DNA of 64,000 bases from Ampelocalamus luodianensis (GCA_036346255.1 JAYEVH010000336.1:1-64000); one strand, 5' to 3'. Shown: positions 9,868 to 20,916, counted from the first letter of the stretch. The notes: generated by a model from the letters alone, not told the origin. Numbers and translations: made by a program.

Positions 9868-9945
9868 CGAGAGAGAGAGAGAGGGAGGAGAAGGAGAGGA
9901 GAAAGGAGGGAGAAGGAGAGGAGAAAGGAAGGGAGACAACAATCG
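9868..9945 (+). repeat. GA-rich leader of the CACTA-1 transposase gene
   Basis: A run of GAGAGAGAGA followed by GGAGGAGAAGG-type units. A matching tract occurs at 30789-30840 in CACTA-2, at the same distance after the TATA box. It is likely transcribed 5' UTR. The stretch 9946-10505 holds further leader DNA, including GGAGAGAGAGAGCGG at about 10430, with no coding sequence. Confidence 0.7.
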
Positions 9946-10505
9946 AAATAGATCGATTTGGTATTTTCGTCGTGAGCTCCGAGGGTAACATTCTTTATAA
10001 CCCAATTGAGATATGGTAGAATATGCTAAGCATCGTGTGTATAAGAGTCGAAGTGGGAGTGGGTCCTTCCATAGCATCGGGTAACCATACGTGAAGAGGA
10101 ATTGTGCGGATTTCTAATCGCACAAGGAATAATAAAAAAACACACAAAGTAGTAAGGAATTAATCCCATTATTAGGAATGCAGTTATTAGCTATTTTGAA
10201 CAAATCCCGAAACTCTACCCTTTAGAGCATCTGCAATTTACGTGCTTAATTAGCCGGTTCGAATAGCTAGATTTGATGCTAGGAACCGATTTCACAAGTG
10301 GAAGCTGCCTATTCCGAAACAAAACTCTAGGAACCGATGCAAACTTTTGTATCCGGATGTAAGGGAATAGAATAATATTTTTCATTTGGTAGTTGGAATA
10401 ATATTAAAGTTCTGTGAGGGGGAAGGAAATGGAGAGAGAGAGCGGTTGAGAGAGATTTTATTAATCTAATTTGACACTATATATTTTGTTACATGTGTAG
10501 TGTAG

Positions 10506-13500
10506 ATGGACCGAAACTGGATATATGGTGTGAACCGTGTGAGTCAAGAGTACATTAATGGCGTGGTTGCTTTTAGAAGAGCCGCGAGGATATGTTGAAA
10601 AAGGGATAAAATATATGTCTTGTCCATGCATTGATTGCGATAATCAAGATGTTTACCAACCCGCGCGAGATAGAAGCACACTTGATTCGAAGGGTTTCAA
10701 AAAGGGTATACATGTTGGACCATCCACGGTGAAGAGCGACAGGAAGTTAGTAATAACGACATCGCCGAGGAAGTCAACGATATGCCGGATGTAGACTGTG
10801 CTTTTGATGAGGATAGGTCACACGATGACAATCTGGATCAGATGCTACGCGATGCAGAAGAGAACTACAGTGAGAGAGAGTTTTGTAAATTCGAGTGCTT
10901 AATGGAGGACTCGGTGAGACCTTTGTTCCCTGGCTGCAAGCCGGAATATACAAGGTTGTCAACCGCGATTGAACTGCTTAAATTAAAAGCAAGCAATGGT
11001 TGGTCCGATAAGAGTTTCACGGCGTTGTTAGGTCTCCTAGCGGACATTCTTCCGGAGGGAAACGTGTTGCCCAACACCACCTACCAAGCAAAGAAGGTTC
11101 TTTGTCCATTGGGAATGGAAGTAGAAAGAATACATGCATGTCCGAACGATTGTATCCTCTATCGTAAAGAGTATGCAGACATGCATGTATGTCCCGTGTG
11201 CAAAGCATCCCGATACAAGCGTCGAATCGCTAGGTTGAAGAAAGGACCTCCTGCTAAGATGTTGTGGTATCGCACGTGATCCCACGTTTGAAGCGTTTAT
11301 TTGCGAACTCAAAAGAGGCAAGATTGTGCGTTGGCACTCGAGGACCGTAAGAAAGATGGAAAGCTAAGACACCTGCTGATTCTCGGTGGAGAAACTTCGA
11401 TCGAGCTTCAAGAGTTCGGTGCGAACCAAGGAACATAAGGTTAGGGTTGAGTACGATGGAATGAATCCTTTCGGTAACATGAGCAATCGACATAGCACTG
11501 CCTGTGAATCTATGCATGTACAACCTTCCTCCTTGACTATGTATGAAGCGGAAGTACATTTTGATGTCACTACTTATCCAAGGGCGAAACAACACGGGAA
11601 TGATATTGATGTGTACCTAGCACCATTCTTGGAAGATCTTGTGACTTTGTGGAACGAAGAGTGCAGGTATGGGATGCGTACAAACGAGAGAACTTCACTT
11701 TACACGTCATGTTGTTTCGCACCATCAATGATTTTCCGCCAGGTAACTGTCGGGCTTGCATACAAAAGGAGCCAAAGCTTGTCCGCACCGCTTAGATGCT
11801 ACAGAGTATATGGCTAAACAACTCACGCAAAGCGTGTATACGCGTCACCGTAGGTTCCTTCCCCAGAGTCACCCATACCGAAGATGAAGAAACAATTCGA
11901 CGGAAATAAGGAGGACGGTTCGGCTCCAAGGGCTTTTAGAGGGAAAGATGTCTATGATATGGTTAAGGATATCGATGTTGTGCTTGGGAAGGGACGTCAA
12001 TTAAGAACCCGTCGAAGAACATCCGAAGAAGCGGTCAATTTTTGGGACTTGCCTTATTGGGAGCACTTAGAAGTTCGCCATCGCATCGACGTCATACATG
12101 TGGAGAAGAATGTATGTGATAGCTTGATTGGTCTCTTCTTGAACATTAGTGGCAAAACAAAGGATGGTGTTAACGCACGGAGAGACTTGGTCGATATGAA
12201 CATAAGGACCGAGTTAGCACCGCAAGAGGCGTCTGAGACTTAACGTACCTCCCCCGACTTGCTACACTCTGCCCAAGGCGAGAGATATGAATCGTGCGAG
12301 CTTGCATGATGTGAAAGTCCCGTCTGGTTACTCGCTAACATTAAGAAACTTGTTTCTATGCAAGATTTGAAATTAATTGGTATGAAGTCACATGATTGTC
12401 ATGTGCTGATGACACAAATGCTTCCTTTTGCAATTAGGAGTATCTTGCCGAACAAGGTTCGAGTAGCAATCTTGAGGTTGTGTTATTTCTTCAACTCAAT
12501 TGCTCAGAAGGTCATCGATCCCCAAGGACTAGATGCTCTACAGCCGAGGTGGTGACGACTCTATGTCATCTTGAAATGTATTTCCTCCGTCATTTTTCGA
12601 TATCATGGTCCATCTCATTGTTCACCTTGTGAAAGAGATAAAGATATGCGCCCTGTGTTCCTACGTTATATGTACCGTTAGAGAGGTACATGGAATTCTC
12701 AAGTCCTACGCACGGAATCAATCTCGACCGAGGGCAGCATCATCGAAGGTTATGCAACGGAAGAGGTCATTGAGTTCGCGTCGACTATATGGCTCGAGTG
12801 AATCCGATAGGTGTGCCTCTCTCGTCATGAGGGGAGACTTGATGGTATCGGGACCATCGGAAGGAAATCAATCACTCCGATCTGGATACATACGCTCAAG
12901 CCCATTTCATGGTCTTGCAACACATGACCAAGTGTCCCCGCACATCGACGAGCACAAAGACATGGTACGCCAATGTAATCCAAACCGGTCGGAGGTTTGG
13001 ATCATGAGAGAGCACAACCGTCGGTTCAACGGATGATTAAAGGTGCGAATCACTGGGAGGTCATCAAGTGATGATACATTGCTATGGTTGGCACAAGGGC
13101 CACAATTTACAATTGTCACATGGCAAGGATATGACATAAATGGGTACACATTTTATACGATAGCTCAGGATAAGAAGAGCACAGTCCAGAACAGCGGTGT
13201 CCGCATAGATGCATTCAGATCGACGGGTGAGGAGCTCGTACTATGGGCAAATAGAGGAGATATGGGAGCTCGACTACGTGCTTTTCAAGATCTCCTATTT
13301 CGGTGCCGTTGGGTCCATCTCCCACAGTGAAGGTTGACAAAGCACGGCGTCACTACCGTGGACCTTGAACGTGTCGGATACAAAGACGAACCATTCAGAT
13401 GGCTAATCAAGTTGTTCAAGTATTCTATGTAACCGACCGGCAAATAAGAAACGCCACGTAGTTCTTCATGGAAAAGAAGGATTGTCGGAGTTGAGAATGT

Positions 13501-13632
13501 AGTGGACGAGGAAGAATACAATCAATTTGATGAGTTGCCTCCTTTCGGAGATGGCATTAGGCTCGACGAAGAACCCGATGAGGAAGCTAGCTATATGCGT
13601 GCGATCATCATGAAGGGCTATATTTTAATTAA
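10506..13632 (+). pseudogene. TNP2-type CACTA transposase, frameshifted
   Basis: It starts at ATG 10506 (MDRNWIYGVNRVSQEY), the transposase-associated zinc-binding domain with CPCIDC. The Transposase_21 core follows: 10782-11279 holds SNGWSDKSFTALLGLLADIL, YQAKKVLCPLGMEVERIHAC and CPVCKASRYKR; 11386-11760 holds VEYDGMNPFGNMS (Asp codon 11455) and GNDIDVYLAPFLEDLVTLW (Asp codons 11602 and 11608), candidate acidic catalytic residues. About 11884-12240 holds WDLPYWEHLEVRHRIDVIHV. DUF4218-like sequence lies at 12358-12780 (LKLIGMKSHDCHVLMTQMLP). DUF4216-like sequence lies at 13040-13632, ending HHEGLYFN and TAA. This enzyme cuts the element ends. At least eight frame breaks or stops interrupt it. 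Confidence 0.85.
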
Positions 13633-13659
13633 GAATTTAATCCATTGTAATTAATTTAT

Positions 13660-13890
13660 TCTATAACATCATGTGTTATGGACTTGTAATCTCTCATATA
13701 TTTTGATATTGATGTCAATGTGGACGTTCATCGTAACCGACAATTGGTTTTTGAAGTAAAATGTGTTATGAGCTTGTCTTCATATATACTTGTCACGTGT
13801 TTTGTCATCTCTCATATATTTTGATATTGATGTGAATGTGGATGTTCATTGTAATTCATATATACTTGTCACTGTGTTCATTGTAATTGA
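13660..13890. repeat. 3' flank of the transposase gene with a direct repeat
   Basis: A segment of about 55-60 bp (TCTCTCATATATTTTGATAT ... AATGTGGACGTTCAT) occurs twice, at about 13690 and 13805. The same duplicated 3' flank is in CACTA-2 at about 32485 and 32605, so it predates their split. No coding potential. Confidence 0.75.
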
Positions 13891-13909
13891 TAATTGTTCG
13901 ATCTATCAT

Positions 13910-14185
13910 GCAGGCGGTTCTATAATATAGCCGTCAGTGATAATGAATCACATCTGATTCTAATATAGAACCGTCTGTGATATGAGATTATCTCAGACGG
14001 TTATATTTGATAACCGTTTGTGATATCCCGACAAAACCAATAGGTAATCTGTGATAAAAGCTAATCACAGACGGTTTAATACACAAACCGTCGTGATATG
14101 GAACGTATCACTGCATACGGTTATTAGATAGAACCGTCTATGATTACTTATCAAAGACGGTTTTAGTAAAGAACCGTCTCGTGAT
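13910..14185. repeat. CACTA-1 internal repeat array between transposase and ORF1
   Basis: Alternating units such as TCTCAGACGGTTATATTTGA, AACCGTTTGTGATAT and TATCAAAGACGGTTTTA. It is the same family as the terminal arrays, but located between the two genes. CACTA-2 (32695-33115) and CACTA-3 (26530-26750) have it at the same place. Confidence 0.85.
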
Positions 14186-14187
14186 AG

Positions 14188-14525
14188 CCTCTTATAAGGT
14201 GGGAACCGCTAGGTTTTCTCACTCGTCCCTTCCTCTCCCGCACCATCGAAGTTTATCGCGCGCTCCTTTGCCTCCTCTAGGGCTCCGTTCACCGCCGCCC
14301 GACTCGACATCGCTGCCCGACCTCGCCGCCGCTCCGACCTCGGCGCCCCGACCTCGACATCGCCGCCCGACCTCGGCGCGCCCGACCGCGCCACAAGCCC
14401 GACTGCATCGCCGCCCGACCTCGGCACCGCTCCCGACCGCGCCGCTGCTCCCAACCTCGGTGCCGCTCCCGACCGCGCCGCTGCTCCCGACCTCGACACT
14501 GCCGCCCTGACCTCGGTGATAGCCT
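14188..14525 (+). promoter_or_regulatory. TATA-like site and GC-rich 5' leader of ORF1
   Basis: CTCTTATAAGGTGGGAACCG follows the internal array and matches the same words in CACTA-2 near 33108, so a second promoter probably sits here. After about 14270 comes a degenerate minisatellite of CCCGACCTCG and CCGCC words. Open frames here on both strands are a composition effect. The stretch 14526-15508 is intron-like, AT-rich, with no domain seen. Confidence 0.55.
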
Positions 14526-15508
14526 CTTAACGTGCTCTGTCTCTTTGCATATATATACACTTTGTGCTAGTTGTTTTTGATTTGTGATTGAGATTGATAT
14601 TTGAGACTAGCTCTGGAAGATATTGCAAAGAAATGAGTGATTCGGGTTTTGCTCTGTGATGTTCATAGCCATATTCTGGTAATTGTTTCAATAATTAATT
14701 CAGTCTTTTGAGCTTTATAATTGAGGTAGCTACCTATTGTCTATGTGTGTTTCTATGATTACTTTCGGTAGTAGTCAAGAGCTTTGGATCATTTTGTTCA
14801 GAGAGGATTGATTAGCTTCTAATATGTTATACTTGTCTGATTTTGTATCGGCAAAAGGCCCTGTTGAACACCGAAACCCACGCTTTTGTTCTAGAAGCAC
14901 TTCTTTGTTCGTTTCTTGATACTAGTATTGATTCGTGATCTTGCACTCTACTTAGCTTCGCTGCTTGAAAGGTAGTGTAGTTTAAATACATTCTGTAAAG
15001 AATTTCTATTGTCATACAGTTAGTTAGCTATAATAAGAGCTCATAGTCTGAATTTTAGTTAATTGATTTAGTTTGTGAAGTATATTAGGCTTAAGGGCTG
15101 TCATGGCAAGGTTTTTGAACTTTGCATCTAGCCTTCTGAGAGCACCTTTTAACATCAAGAATTTGAGCTTTATGCTGATTTATGGTGTTTTTATTATATT
15201 TATGATAAGCATATTGCTGTGTTTAGATGACATGGTAGAATTTCATGATTTCATGTTATTTTGGTCATTTAAACTCTGGTTGAATTATGCTGGGATGTCA
15301 TTAATTATTGCTGGAATTAATTTGGTATATATAGATATTGATGGCACCATATATATTTGTCGTGTTTTCACATACTTTGAGCTATAGCCGATCTCCACAT
15401 CCAAAATAGATTTTTCACATACACGGTTTGTTTTCTTGGTGTGTTTAACCTCGCCCGGCCCGGTAGTAATATATCTCAAACTAATTATATAGATAGCAAG
15501 TAAGCGAG

Positions 15509-16430
15509 ATGGCAGAGGCGCCATCTTCCCGTCGTCGCCGCCGCAGATTGCAGAGGCACCATCTTCCCGCCGCCGACGCCGCAGACGACAATGACACGAA
15601 AGCGAGATGGCGGACACGTGCATTGCTTCACGCAGAAACGAAGTACATCGTGGTGCCATACAACCAGGGTAAGTGTCACTACTTGCTCTACTTTATACGC
15701 AAAGACGAACTCAGTTTAATGACTATAGTGACACACATGAGTAGGTACCATCGATCCTTTTAGTCATCATACCAAAGAGGAACCATGTGATATACCTTGA
15801 TTCCTAATCCGCAACAACCATGACTTCAAAGATTCTAGGAGGAATACTCGATGGTATGCTCATTTCCTTCATACATAACTCTATTTTAGTCTTCATTAAT
15901 TTGAAATGGTCGAGGATAAATTTTTGGAATCATGTAGGTCGCTCATCGACTATGTTGCCAACAAAGGAATATACGATGGAAAGAGTGCTCAACTAACACA
16001 CAGACAAAATTTCCTGCAGACGCTATAATACGATAATTCTATATCATACTTCATAATAACGCATCTCGAATCGATATATGTAATTCTATTTTTGCAAAGG
16101 TGCCAAAGAAAAAATGATGAGTTATGTGCAATCTCGTTTGCCATCATATGGACCAAATCATTAGAGCTAGGAAGAAGGATCCGAGGTTTGTGAATCTTCA
16201 AATAATTATTTTCTAATTATAAAATTAAATATATATGCATAACACTTTACTCTTGCTAGCGATGAGGCTTGAATATAGAATTAGATGGACTCCTTGATAA
16301 TGAGATCAAGGACATTCGAGGAAGCTCTGCGGCTTTATCATATCGAGATAATTAAGGACACCGAGAATTTCACTCCACGATCGAGCGCATCACCCTAAGC
16401 ACTTCGACCACCGCAAACAATTGACTCAAT
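15509..16430 (+). pseudogene. ORF1/Ulp1-type gene of CACTA-1, internal deletion
   Basis: The start (MAEAPSS) aligns with the ORF1 start region of CACTA-2 (about 47797-47930), but within about 90 codons it jumps to the Ulp1-type exon KYIVVPYNQG, which in CACTA-2 lies at about 62850. Most of ORF1 is therefore missing. A donor GTAAGT follows at about 15669. The next exon (about 15746) should carry the His-Trp of the protease but has a 1-base loss (TACCATCGATCC against TACCACTGGATCC in CACTA-2). Further exon remnants lie at about 15935-16010, 16100-16190 (CNLVCHHM) and 16290-16350. Ulp1-type proteases cut SUMO from proteins; here the gene is dead. Confidence 0.7.
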
Positions 16431-16639
16431 TGTAATCCAATTTATTTTGTAACAATACTTGAATAAATGTGATCTTTTGTAATTTATTTTGAGTAATGAT
16501 CGATTCAGTTTGTCGACAATTGATTATCCGTGATGTATCATTTTTTTGCATGTTTGTTTGAGGGCATGGCTAGCAATTCCCGAGGCTAGCCAAAAATCGT
16601 AAAAATGTAGCGCTTAATGAACTATCACGCAGCTTTTTT

Positions 16640-17020
16640 TATAAAAACAAGATGTGAAGACGCAGTATCGCGCACGGTTCTAAGTAAAAACGTGCGTGAA
16701 CTCGAGTATCACTGCACGGTTTTACAAAGAACCGCTCGCGATAATCGACTTCACGACGTTTTGTAAATAATCGTGCGTGAAGACAGAGTATCACGAGCGG
16801 TTTTTACATCGAACCGCCTCGTGATATTCGACTTCACGACGTTTTGTTTCTAGAACCGTCGCGATACTCCTTCGCTGCAGCGGTTGTTGATAAAACCGCT
16901 CGTGATATTCATATCACGCAGTGCCATCGATCGCGTGATATCCACCGTTATCGAGACCCATTTTTCCGCGGTTCGAAAATCGCTCGCGATGACGGTTCCG
17001 AACCGTCTGTGATGGCTTTT
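16640..17020. repeat. CACTA-1 right subterminal repeat array
   Basis: Alternating TATCACGAGCGGTT, AACCGTGCGTGAA and TTCACGACGTTTTG units run up to the right terminal inverted repeat. The units nearest the end (AACCGTCTGTGATGG) match the consensus best. Confidence 0.8.
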
Positions 17021-17035
17021 TCTGTAGTAGTGTCG

Positions 17036-17664
17036 TCCGATATAATTTGTGTGTATTCGAGAATCGTTACGTCCTGCTAGGTACCGCTACAACTCGTGAT
17101 CGAAAGGGTGTTTACGTGTCACAACCGAACTACACATAAACCTAGCAAGTCACACACTTAACGGGTTGGAACAAACTAGTACAGATACGATTCGTCAAAC
17201 GTGTCCAGATAGGATCCGTCATGGGCACTATATAAGGAGATGCTTGAGGCTTTTGGAAGGGAGCGTAACACAGGTAAGTTGTTCCTCCAAAACCCTAGCC
17301 GCCATCTTCTTGAGAGAGCATTCCATGCGACTTGGTGCTAGCACACCGACGTACGGTTTTCCTGCCCTGGACGTGTGGATACCATAGAGGTGCAGCGTTT
17401 CTACGGTAGCTGTTGTGCTTAAGGATGATCCGCGACCTTGGTGAGGAACTAGATTGGTTTTAGGAGGAGGCGATCACTGCTGATGACGATCGACTACAGC
17501 CACTACACCGACGTGCTTTTTCTTGGACTAGGTTGCTTCAACTCTTCTTCCACTGCACTATGCGTCTGGTGGTAACAATCTGTGATCATCTACTTGCTTG
17601 GCATCCTGGTTTACGTGGTAGAATTTTTGAATTGTTGCTAGCGTAGCCTACCCGTTTCCCAACA
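17036..17664 (+). mobile_element. Copia 3' LTR, right part
   Basis: It continues the LTR broken at 9375: TCCGATATAATTTGTGTGTA matches the other LTR from about 28745. TATA-like CTATATAAG lies at 17228-17236, so the transcript start is probably just downstream. The LTR ends CCCGTTTCCCAACA. Total LTR length without CACTA-1 is about 1.68 kb. Confidence 0.85.
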
Positions 17665-17739
17665 GATTAAAGTCATGTATATATAAATTAATAAGTATGA
17701 AATAATTATTGCAAGATTGGCAAACCTGAGGATCTTTGG

Positions 17740-18640
17740 TCATCGGGGAACCGAGGAGTAGTTGCATGTTGTGGCAAACATAGTATCCACAGATGTTGCC
17801 CGCTGGCTCCTGGTGGCACTACAAAAATAGAATTGGTTAGTTCGAGATGCATTACTACAAAGTGTTATATAAGATTAATGTGTACTAGTGAATACCGGGA
17901 ATTTGAAATCGTGTCGCAGGTTCACTTCCTCGCATCTCCCTCCCTTTGCCTAGTACATGATGAACGACCTACGTGATTCTAAAAACTTAGCCTTACAATG
18001 GAAGGAAAGACTACAATAGAGTTATCTATGGAGGAAATATGTTTACCTGTCGATTAAGTTTTTGACAACTGTGAAGTCGTTATTGGACCTCTTTAGGGAA
18101 TCAAGGTATCTTACCTAGTTCCATTTGGGTATAATTACAATTAGAATCCAGTGGAACCTATACAGGTATGTCGTCATGGTCATTAAACCAAAGTTTGTGT
18201 TGCTTATAAAGTACAAATCAACAAGTATAGCCACTAGTGCAGCACTTACCGCTAGTTGTTGGGCAAAAGTATGAAATCCTTCTCGCGATGATCCAGCAAA
18301 AACATCGCGATGTAATCCTTGACGAAGGTTGCATTGTCGTTGATGCATTGATCTAAGACCAAGAGTGGGTCGAGGAAACCTACCGATGATTTACTTGATG
18401 TGGTTTCTACGATCATGTATCTATATATATGTACAAAAGCTAGGAGTTATATATGACATTTATCGGTATTACACAAACGTAAACCGTGATTGTACACACT
18501 TACAGTGTCCAGCATCGCATGAGTGAGGCGTCCAGGGAGTCAAGGTTGAAGAGTAAGAACAAGTCATCGATGGTCATCGTGAAGACAGTCTTGAAACTCA
18601 TGGTTAAAATGAATTTTCTTGAACTTGCGGTGACACCCGA
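17740..18640 (-). pseudogene. Ulp1-type cysteine protease exons of CACTA-3
   Basis: Five exon-like pieces, read leftwards: about 18620-18486 (a FNLDSLDASLMRCW segment), 18360-18255 (VGFLDP, DYIAMFLLDHREKDFILLPN), 18170-18050 (FHWILIVIIPKWN, then RYLDSLKRSNNDFTVVKN), about 17975-17880, and 17815-17735 (QEPAGNICGYYVCHNM). The C48/Ulp1 family uses His, Asp and Cys with an oxyanion Gln: all four are visible (FHW, YLDS, QEPAGN, ICG). Introns have GT/AG ends in several places. One in-frame TAG lies at 18115-18117 between the His and Asp motifs, and another in the fourth exon. The likely role would be removal of SUMO. It is the best-preserved Ulp1 copy of the three. Confidence 0.7.
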
Positions 18641-18670
18641 ACACCGTTGTCCATCCTTGTTTTTGGCCTG

Positions 18671-19219
18671 TTACATGTACCATTCATGCAATCTCTGGGA
18701 AGACAATCCTAGGGTTTCGAGGTCTTCTTCCGGGACGAGCAACGGCTCTCCATGCATGAATTTTTGGGCCAATAGCAAGAAGGGGATATTATTGGGCTTC
18801 TTCGATTTGCCCTTGCTGCCTCGCTTTTTAGAGATCGACCGGGCATGAGGTGTAGATGCATTTGATGCACTGGGTCCTTGCCGCATTGGTGCAGGTAACT
18901 CTGGTGTAGGTAGCTCCAGTGCAGATACTTCCCGTGAAGTTGACACCAGTGCAGGTAGCTCCAGGCAGATGTCGCTCTTGGGCCACTGGATGAATGATCC
19001 AATGGCTTGCCCTAAAGTCACGACCTCGTCGTTTGGGGGCATCTCTAGCTGGACGACCTCGAAATTGGCATTAACACCATCCACATTCACTTTTGCGAAA
19101 CCCAGTGCTATATTTATACCGTGCAGCAAGGCCCCGACACCGGATGGATACGCCTGGCCCCAAGCAGCATCTAGGGCAACAGAGGCACATCTTCCTTGGA
19201 GCTTGCACTTCGTAGCCAC
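18671..19219 (-). pseudogene. CACTA-3 ORF1, middle exon
   Basis: An open stretch of 182 residues. The first half (CKLQGRCASVALDAAWGQAY, EVVQLEMPPNDEVVTLGQAI, FIQWPKSDICLE) corresponds to the ORF1 segment of CACTA-2 at about 61900-62150. The second half is Pro/Ser/Lys-rich with a basic run (SKKRGSKGKSKKP), a possible nuclear signal, then IPFLLLAQKFMHGEPLLV. Its function is unknown; this part follows the Transposase_24 domain in grass CACTA ORF1 proteins. The stretch 19220-19740 is mostly intron, with exon remnants around 19400-19560. Confidence 0.65.
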
Positions 19220-19740
19220 CTACATAGAGATACAAAATTAGCTACTCCAACAAGCCTATCCATGGACCGAGCATTCCAGAGATAATAATTTTTCCTTGGA
19301 TATCATCAACAGGAAATCTGTCGTCGCTTTGTAAGTTATGGTTGGACGCGTAGCTACTAGGACGTTTGGGGGCTGGCTAGCACAATAGCGGTGGGGGCTT
19401 CCAACTGATTTCCCCTAAGCCTTTCCTCTGTGAGGGATGCATGAATCTTCTCTCGTGCGACATCTCGCATCTCCTCTTTGAGGGATGCACGAATCTCCTC
19501 TCATAGCAGTGCTTCATGCTCGGCTTTGACTCTCTTCCTACTCCAATACGCCCCGGAGTCATCTAGGAATCCATGTTTTTATGGAACATAAAAACTAAGG
19601 CCTCTCGTGCGACCCGAATGCTCCTTGTTTGCCAGGGCCGTGGAGAGTATATCTCTCTCCCTGACTGTCTGGAATGAGCCTTGGGAAGATTGTGCAGTAC
19701 TCAGTGCTTCCTGCAAGGGCCCGACATGTTATTTCACTTT

Positions 19741-20499
19741 TTATAAAGTTATCGAGTAATTACAAGCTAGGTAGTTTGATATCTTAACTTCCTTGTCTAT
19801 GGGGTTTGGAAAGGGGATGGCCCCTGAAGACACGGTAGATGACCTCGCTCTTAGCCAGTTTCGGACGCGCTCATCAGGGATCCCAACAAATGGCGGGGAG
19901 CCATCCCACCGGCTTGCATACTCGTCTTGATCACTCCATTGCGAGATTTTACGCGCATATCCAACAGTGCCGAGTCTCTGGGGATGTGTGTTTTTTGCCT
20001 GGAGGGCCCTGTGCACCGCACTTTCACGCCTAAAATCATCTATCTTCTTCTTCGCCACAAAGTCTTCCCAGTACTCTTCCATGAACGGATACTTCTGGAA
20101 GGGCATCAGATTCTTCTCCATGTAATCCTTGACAAGCTTGCTCTTGAAGTTCTTCCACGCTTTGCATGCTGCTAGCAACGTGTGTCGTCGCACAGAGGCC
20201 TGGTGTTGTTCCAAGATCTCGAACGATTGGAAAATATCCGTCACCAGCTCACCTTTCTGAGCTTTGGTCAACTCCTTGACCTGTTCCTGTGCAACTATTC
20301 CAACCATTCTTCGAAATGCGAACACTGCTCCGTGAGGATTGAGAGGGGTCCCAAACGCTGCATTGACCTCTGTGATGGTAAATCGGCCCTTGGACCTTTT
20401 CGATATTCCTCTTCTTCTATCGCGCTTGGATTTTCCAGAGGACGGCGCATCCGATGCTTGAGGCGACGATGACAAAGAATGAGCGGAAGACATCTTCAC
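19741..20499 (-). CDS. CACTA-3 ORF1 first exon, Transposase_24 (Ptta/En/Spm) domain
   Basis: An open frame of 252 residues, minus strand, starting MKMSSAHSLSSSP; the third residue Met may be the real start. A Ser-rich N-terminus and a basic run (SGKSKRDRRRGISKRSKGR, a likely nuclear signal) precede a helical domain with KAWKNFKSKLVKDYMEK, PFMEEYWEDFVAKKK, RALQAKNTHPQRLGTVGYAR and VGIPDERVRNWLRARSS. These match the plant Ptta/En/Spm transposase family (Transposase_24), the accessory protein of CACTA elements thought to bind subterminal repeats. It is the longest unbroken transposon frame in the window. The last residues (about NYLACNYSITL) probably read into the intron. Confidence 0.8.
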   Translation of the reverse strand: MKMSSAHSLSSSPQASDAPSSGKSKRDRRRGISKRSKGRFTITEVNAAFGTPLNPHGAVFAFRRMVGIVAQEQVKELTKAQKGELVTDIFQSFEILEQHQASVRRHTLLAACKAWKNFKSKLVKDYMEKNLMPFQKYPFMEEYWEDFVAKKKIDDFRRESAVHRALQAKNTHPQRLGTVGYARKISQWSDQDEYASRWDGSPPFVGIPDERVRNWLRARSSTVSSGAIPFPNPIDKEVKISNYLACNYSITL

Positions 20500-20916
20500 A
20501 AGAAATTAGGACCAATATAATGACATAATTGACATATAATATGCTCAACGCAAACATCTTGTGAACAAATGAAATCAGCATAAAGCTAAGATTTAACATG
20601 TAGAGTTGCACAAGATTTAATCTTGGCCTTCTCGCTACTTTAGTCTATACTCTTCATTAATTGAATTTGACAATATTAATTCAAACTTTGAGCTCTTAAA
20701 TAGTGCTTTACTTATCTGCCGACATGATCCTTAAACAAAAGATAACAGATAATACTTTCGGCCTGGAGGTTCAAACAATTAACCAACCGAAAGTAACAGA
20801 CTAAATACTAAAGATCAATCAACAGTAGTAAGTATTCCATTTAGAGGTCAAGTTCAAACCCGATTATCAAAATAATTTTAGTACAAGACTATTATCATCA
20901 CAGAACATTCATCTCA

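Larger units (their letters stand above)
9376..17032 (+). mobile_element. CACTA-1, En/Spm-type DNA transposon (7657 bp)
   Basis: Left end CACTACTACAAAACAGG and right end CTTTTTCTGTAGTAGTG form terminal inverted repeats with ten perfect bases (CACTACTACA). A 3-bp target duplication TCG flanks it (9373-9375 and 17033-17035). The uninterrupted copia LTR at 28741 shows the empty site. Inside are a left repeat array, TATA box and GA leader, a TNP2-type transposase gene, an internal repeat array, and a heavily deleted ORF1/Ulp1 gene. The transposase frame is broken, so the copy is probably inactive. Confidence 0.95.
5441..17664 (+). mobile_element. Ty1-copia LTR retrotransposon, 5'-truncated, hosting CACTA-1
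   Basis: Pol domains occur in the copia order integrase, reverse transcriptase, RNase H, followed by a 3' LTR. The left boundary is approximate: the first recognisable protein similarity is at about 5450, and the 5' LTR, primer site and gag are absent. The 3' LTR starts at 8324 and ends at 17664, interrupted by CACTA-1 at 9376-17032 plus its 3-bp target copy. The coding region is degenerate and has been invaded by a palindromic minisatellite. The order integrase before reverse transcriptase identifies the Copia superfamily. The lineage within it is not certain. Confidence 0.85.

Noticed and set aside
15103..15387. 94-residue hydrophobic frame
   Set aside because: AT-rich intron-like DNA between the CACTA-1 ORF1 leader and its coding part; Phe/Ile/Leu-rich by composition.
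18486..18848. Plus-strand 120-residue frame
   Set aside because: The opposite strand carries recognisable ORF1/Ulp1 exons of CACTA-3; this is a shadow frame.
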